From contig JAWRVZ010000276.1 in assembly GCA_037043235.1 (NCBI GenBank), positions 575,719-639,718 on the forward strand: a stretch of DNA of 64,000 nucleotides, written 5' to 3'. The position numbers and the translations under genes were made by a program. The stretch is from Rhodeus uyekii. Taxonomy: Eukaryota > Chordata > Actinopteri > Cypriniformes > Acheilognathidae. Each line of letters starts with the position of its first letter. Positions within the stretch are counted from its first letter, which is position 1. Below, piece by piece: positions 63,690 to 64,000 of this stretch. Below the pieces are notes generated by a model, which did not search any database, was not told the DNA's origin, and worked only from the letters and a program-made list of their open reading frames with translations.

Positions 63690-63991
63690 ATATAATATAG
63701 TTAGCATGGTGTTGAGCGGATGAGGATCGCTACTGGGTCCGGAGGTTTTCGTGGAGAATCCGTCTAACGAGTGGAGCTCGATTTCGGGTGTATGGCGACC
63801 AGAAGGCGGAGCCACAATGCCGTAAACTGTCGAGCTGCCGAAAAATGTCAAAGAGCTGTAGGTGAGTCAAACATGTCTATATATACGTACTTCCTCTCCT
63901 GCTGATAGGATGAGGAGTAATTGCTGATGACGTGTTGATTGTATTAATCATTTGAACGTGCTCCTCCCGAACTTTGTTAATAAAACATCAT
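63690..63991 (+). promoter_or_regulatory. Terminal block with TATA box and polyadenylation signal
   Basis: The same 300-bp block occurs, inverted, at 27539-27860 and 32106-32415. It has a TATATATA box near 63878 and AATAAAACATC near 63979, about 100 bp apart, the layout of an LTR. Whether it works as promoter or poly(A) site is inference. Confidence 0.5.
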
Positions 63992-64000
63992 TTGTCAAGA

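Larger units (their letters stand above)
51578..63991 (+). mobile_element. Large unclassified repeat element (long unit), plus-strand copy
   Basis: Starts with the CACGAGTTCACACTTACG block and ends GTTAATAAAACATCATTT close to the window end. Order: terminal block, 54-bp minisatellite, hairpin array, non-coding body, TATA/AATAAA terminal block. It is collinear in reverse complement with 27539-32105. It has been enlarged by a LINE (about 55000-60145) and hAT MITEs (61612-62300, 62920-63265). No transposase, RT or integrase of its own was found, so it is either non-autonomous or of an unfamiliar kind. Confidence 0.65.

Noticed and set aside
63900..63980. Hammerhead ribozyme (CTGATGA near the element end)
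   Set aside because: CTGATGA is present and a TGATT/AATCA stem follows, but the conserved GAAA box is missing at the expected place.

Overview
The window looks like nuclear DNA of a teleost fish, probably a cypriniform. It has an intron-rich NLR immune gene of the fish-specific FISNA-NACHT-LRR type, APE-type LINEs, DIRS-like elements, hAT and pogo/Tigger-like MITEs, solo LTRs and long dinucleotide microsatellites. There is no sign of bacterial gene organisation. Repeats make up most of the sequence. Region 1 (1-3.5 kb) holds a LINE tail, an LTR fragment, a hAT MITE, a decayed LINE and an LTR-like piece. Region 2 (3.5-26.4 kb) is one complete-looking plus-strand NLR gene. All exon junctions can be placed, and the exons sum to an open frame of 1268 codons: a short N-terminus, a fish-type N-terminal helical exon, a 1771-nt FISNA-NACHT exon, nine LRR exons of exactly 174 nt in the same phase, and a short terminal exon. 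Its introns carry two 3-5 kb LINEs, several solo LTRs, two pogo-like MITEs, a DIRS fragment nested in a solo LTR, and microsatellites. Region 3 (26.5-64 kb) is repeat-on-repeat. A composite element occurs twice in opposite orientation: 27.5-32.6 kb on the minus strand and 51.2-64.0 kb on the plus strand. In both places a short unit sits head-to-tail upstream of a long one. The long unit carries a 54-bp minisatellite and a tandem array whose repeat unit can fold into two hairpins, each with a UGCG (UNCG-type) loop. The plus-strand copy has been invaded by a nearly intact L2/CR1-like LINE, whose ORF1 (SGNH esterase) and ORF2 (endonuclease plus RT) are in one frame separated by a single UGA. Two hAT MITEs have also inserted there. 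Between the arms lie solo LTRs, a broken DIRS element with RT (35.8-37.9 kb) and a DIRS-like element with inverted terminal repeats and an internal complementary region (41.1-46.0 kb). Region 4 (47.05-51.25 kb) is the most unusual part: two nearly identical 0.7-kb inverted repeats flank a 2.8-kb core. The core has an intact, unrecognised 216-codon ORF that may contain a PC4-like ssDNA-binding fold (weak inference) and a structurally perfect tRNA-Glu(UUC) gene. This cassette is the best candidate for an undescribed mobile or virus-derived unit. All family names come from motifs read by eye; no database search was made.
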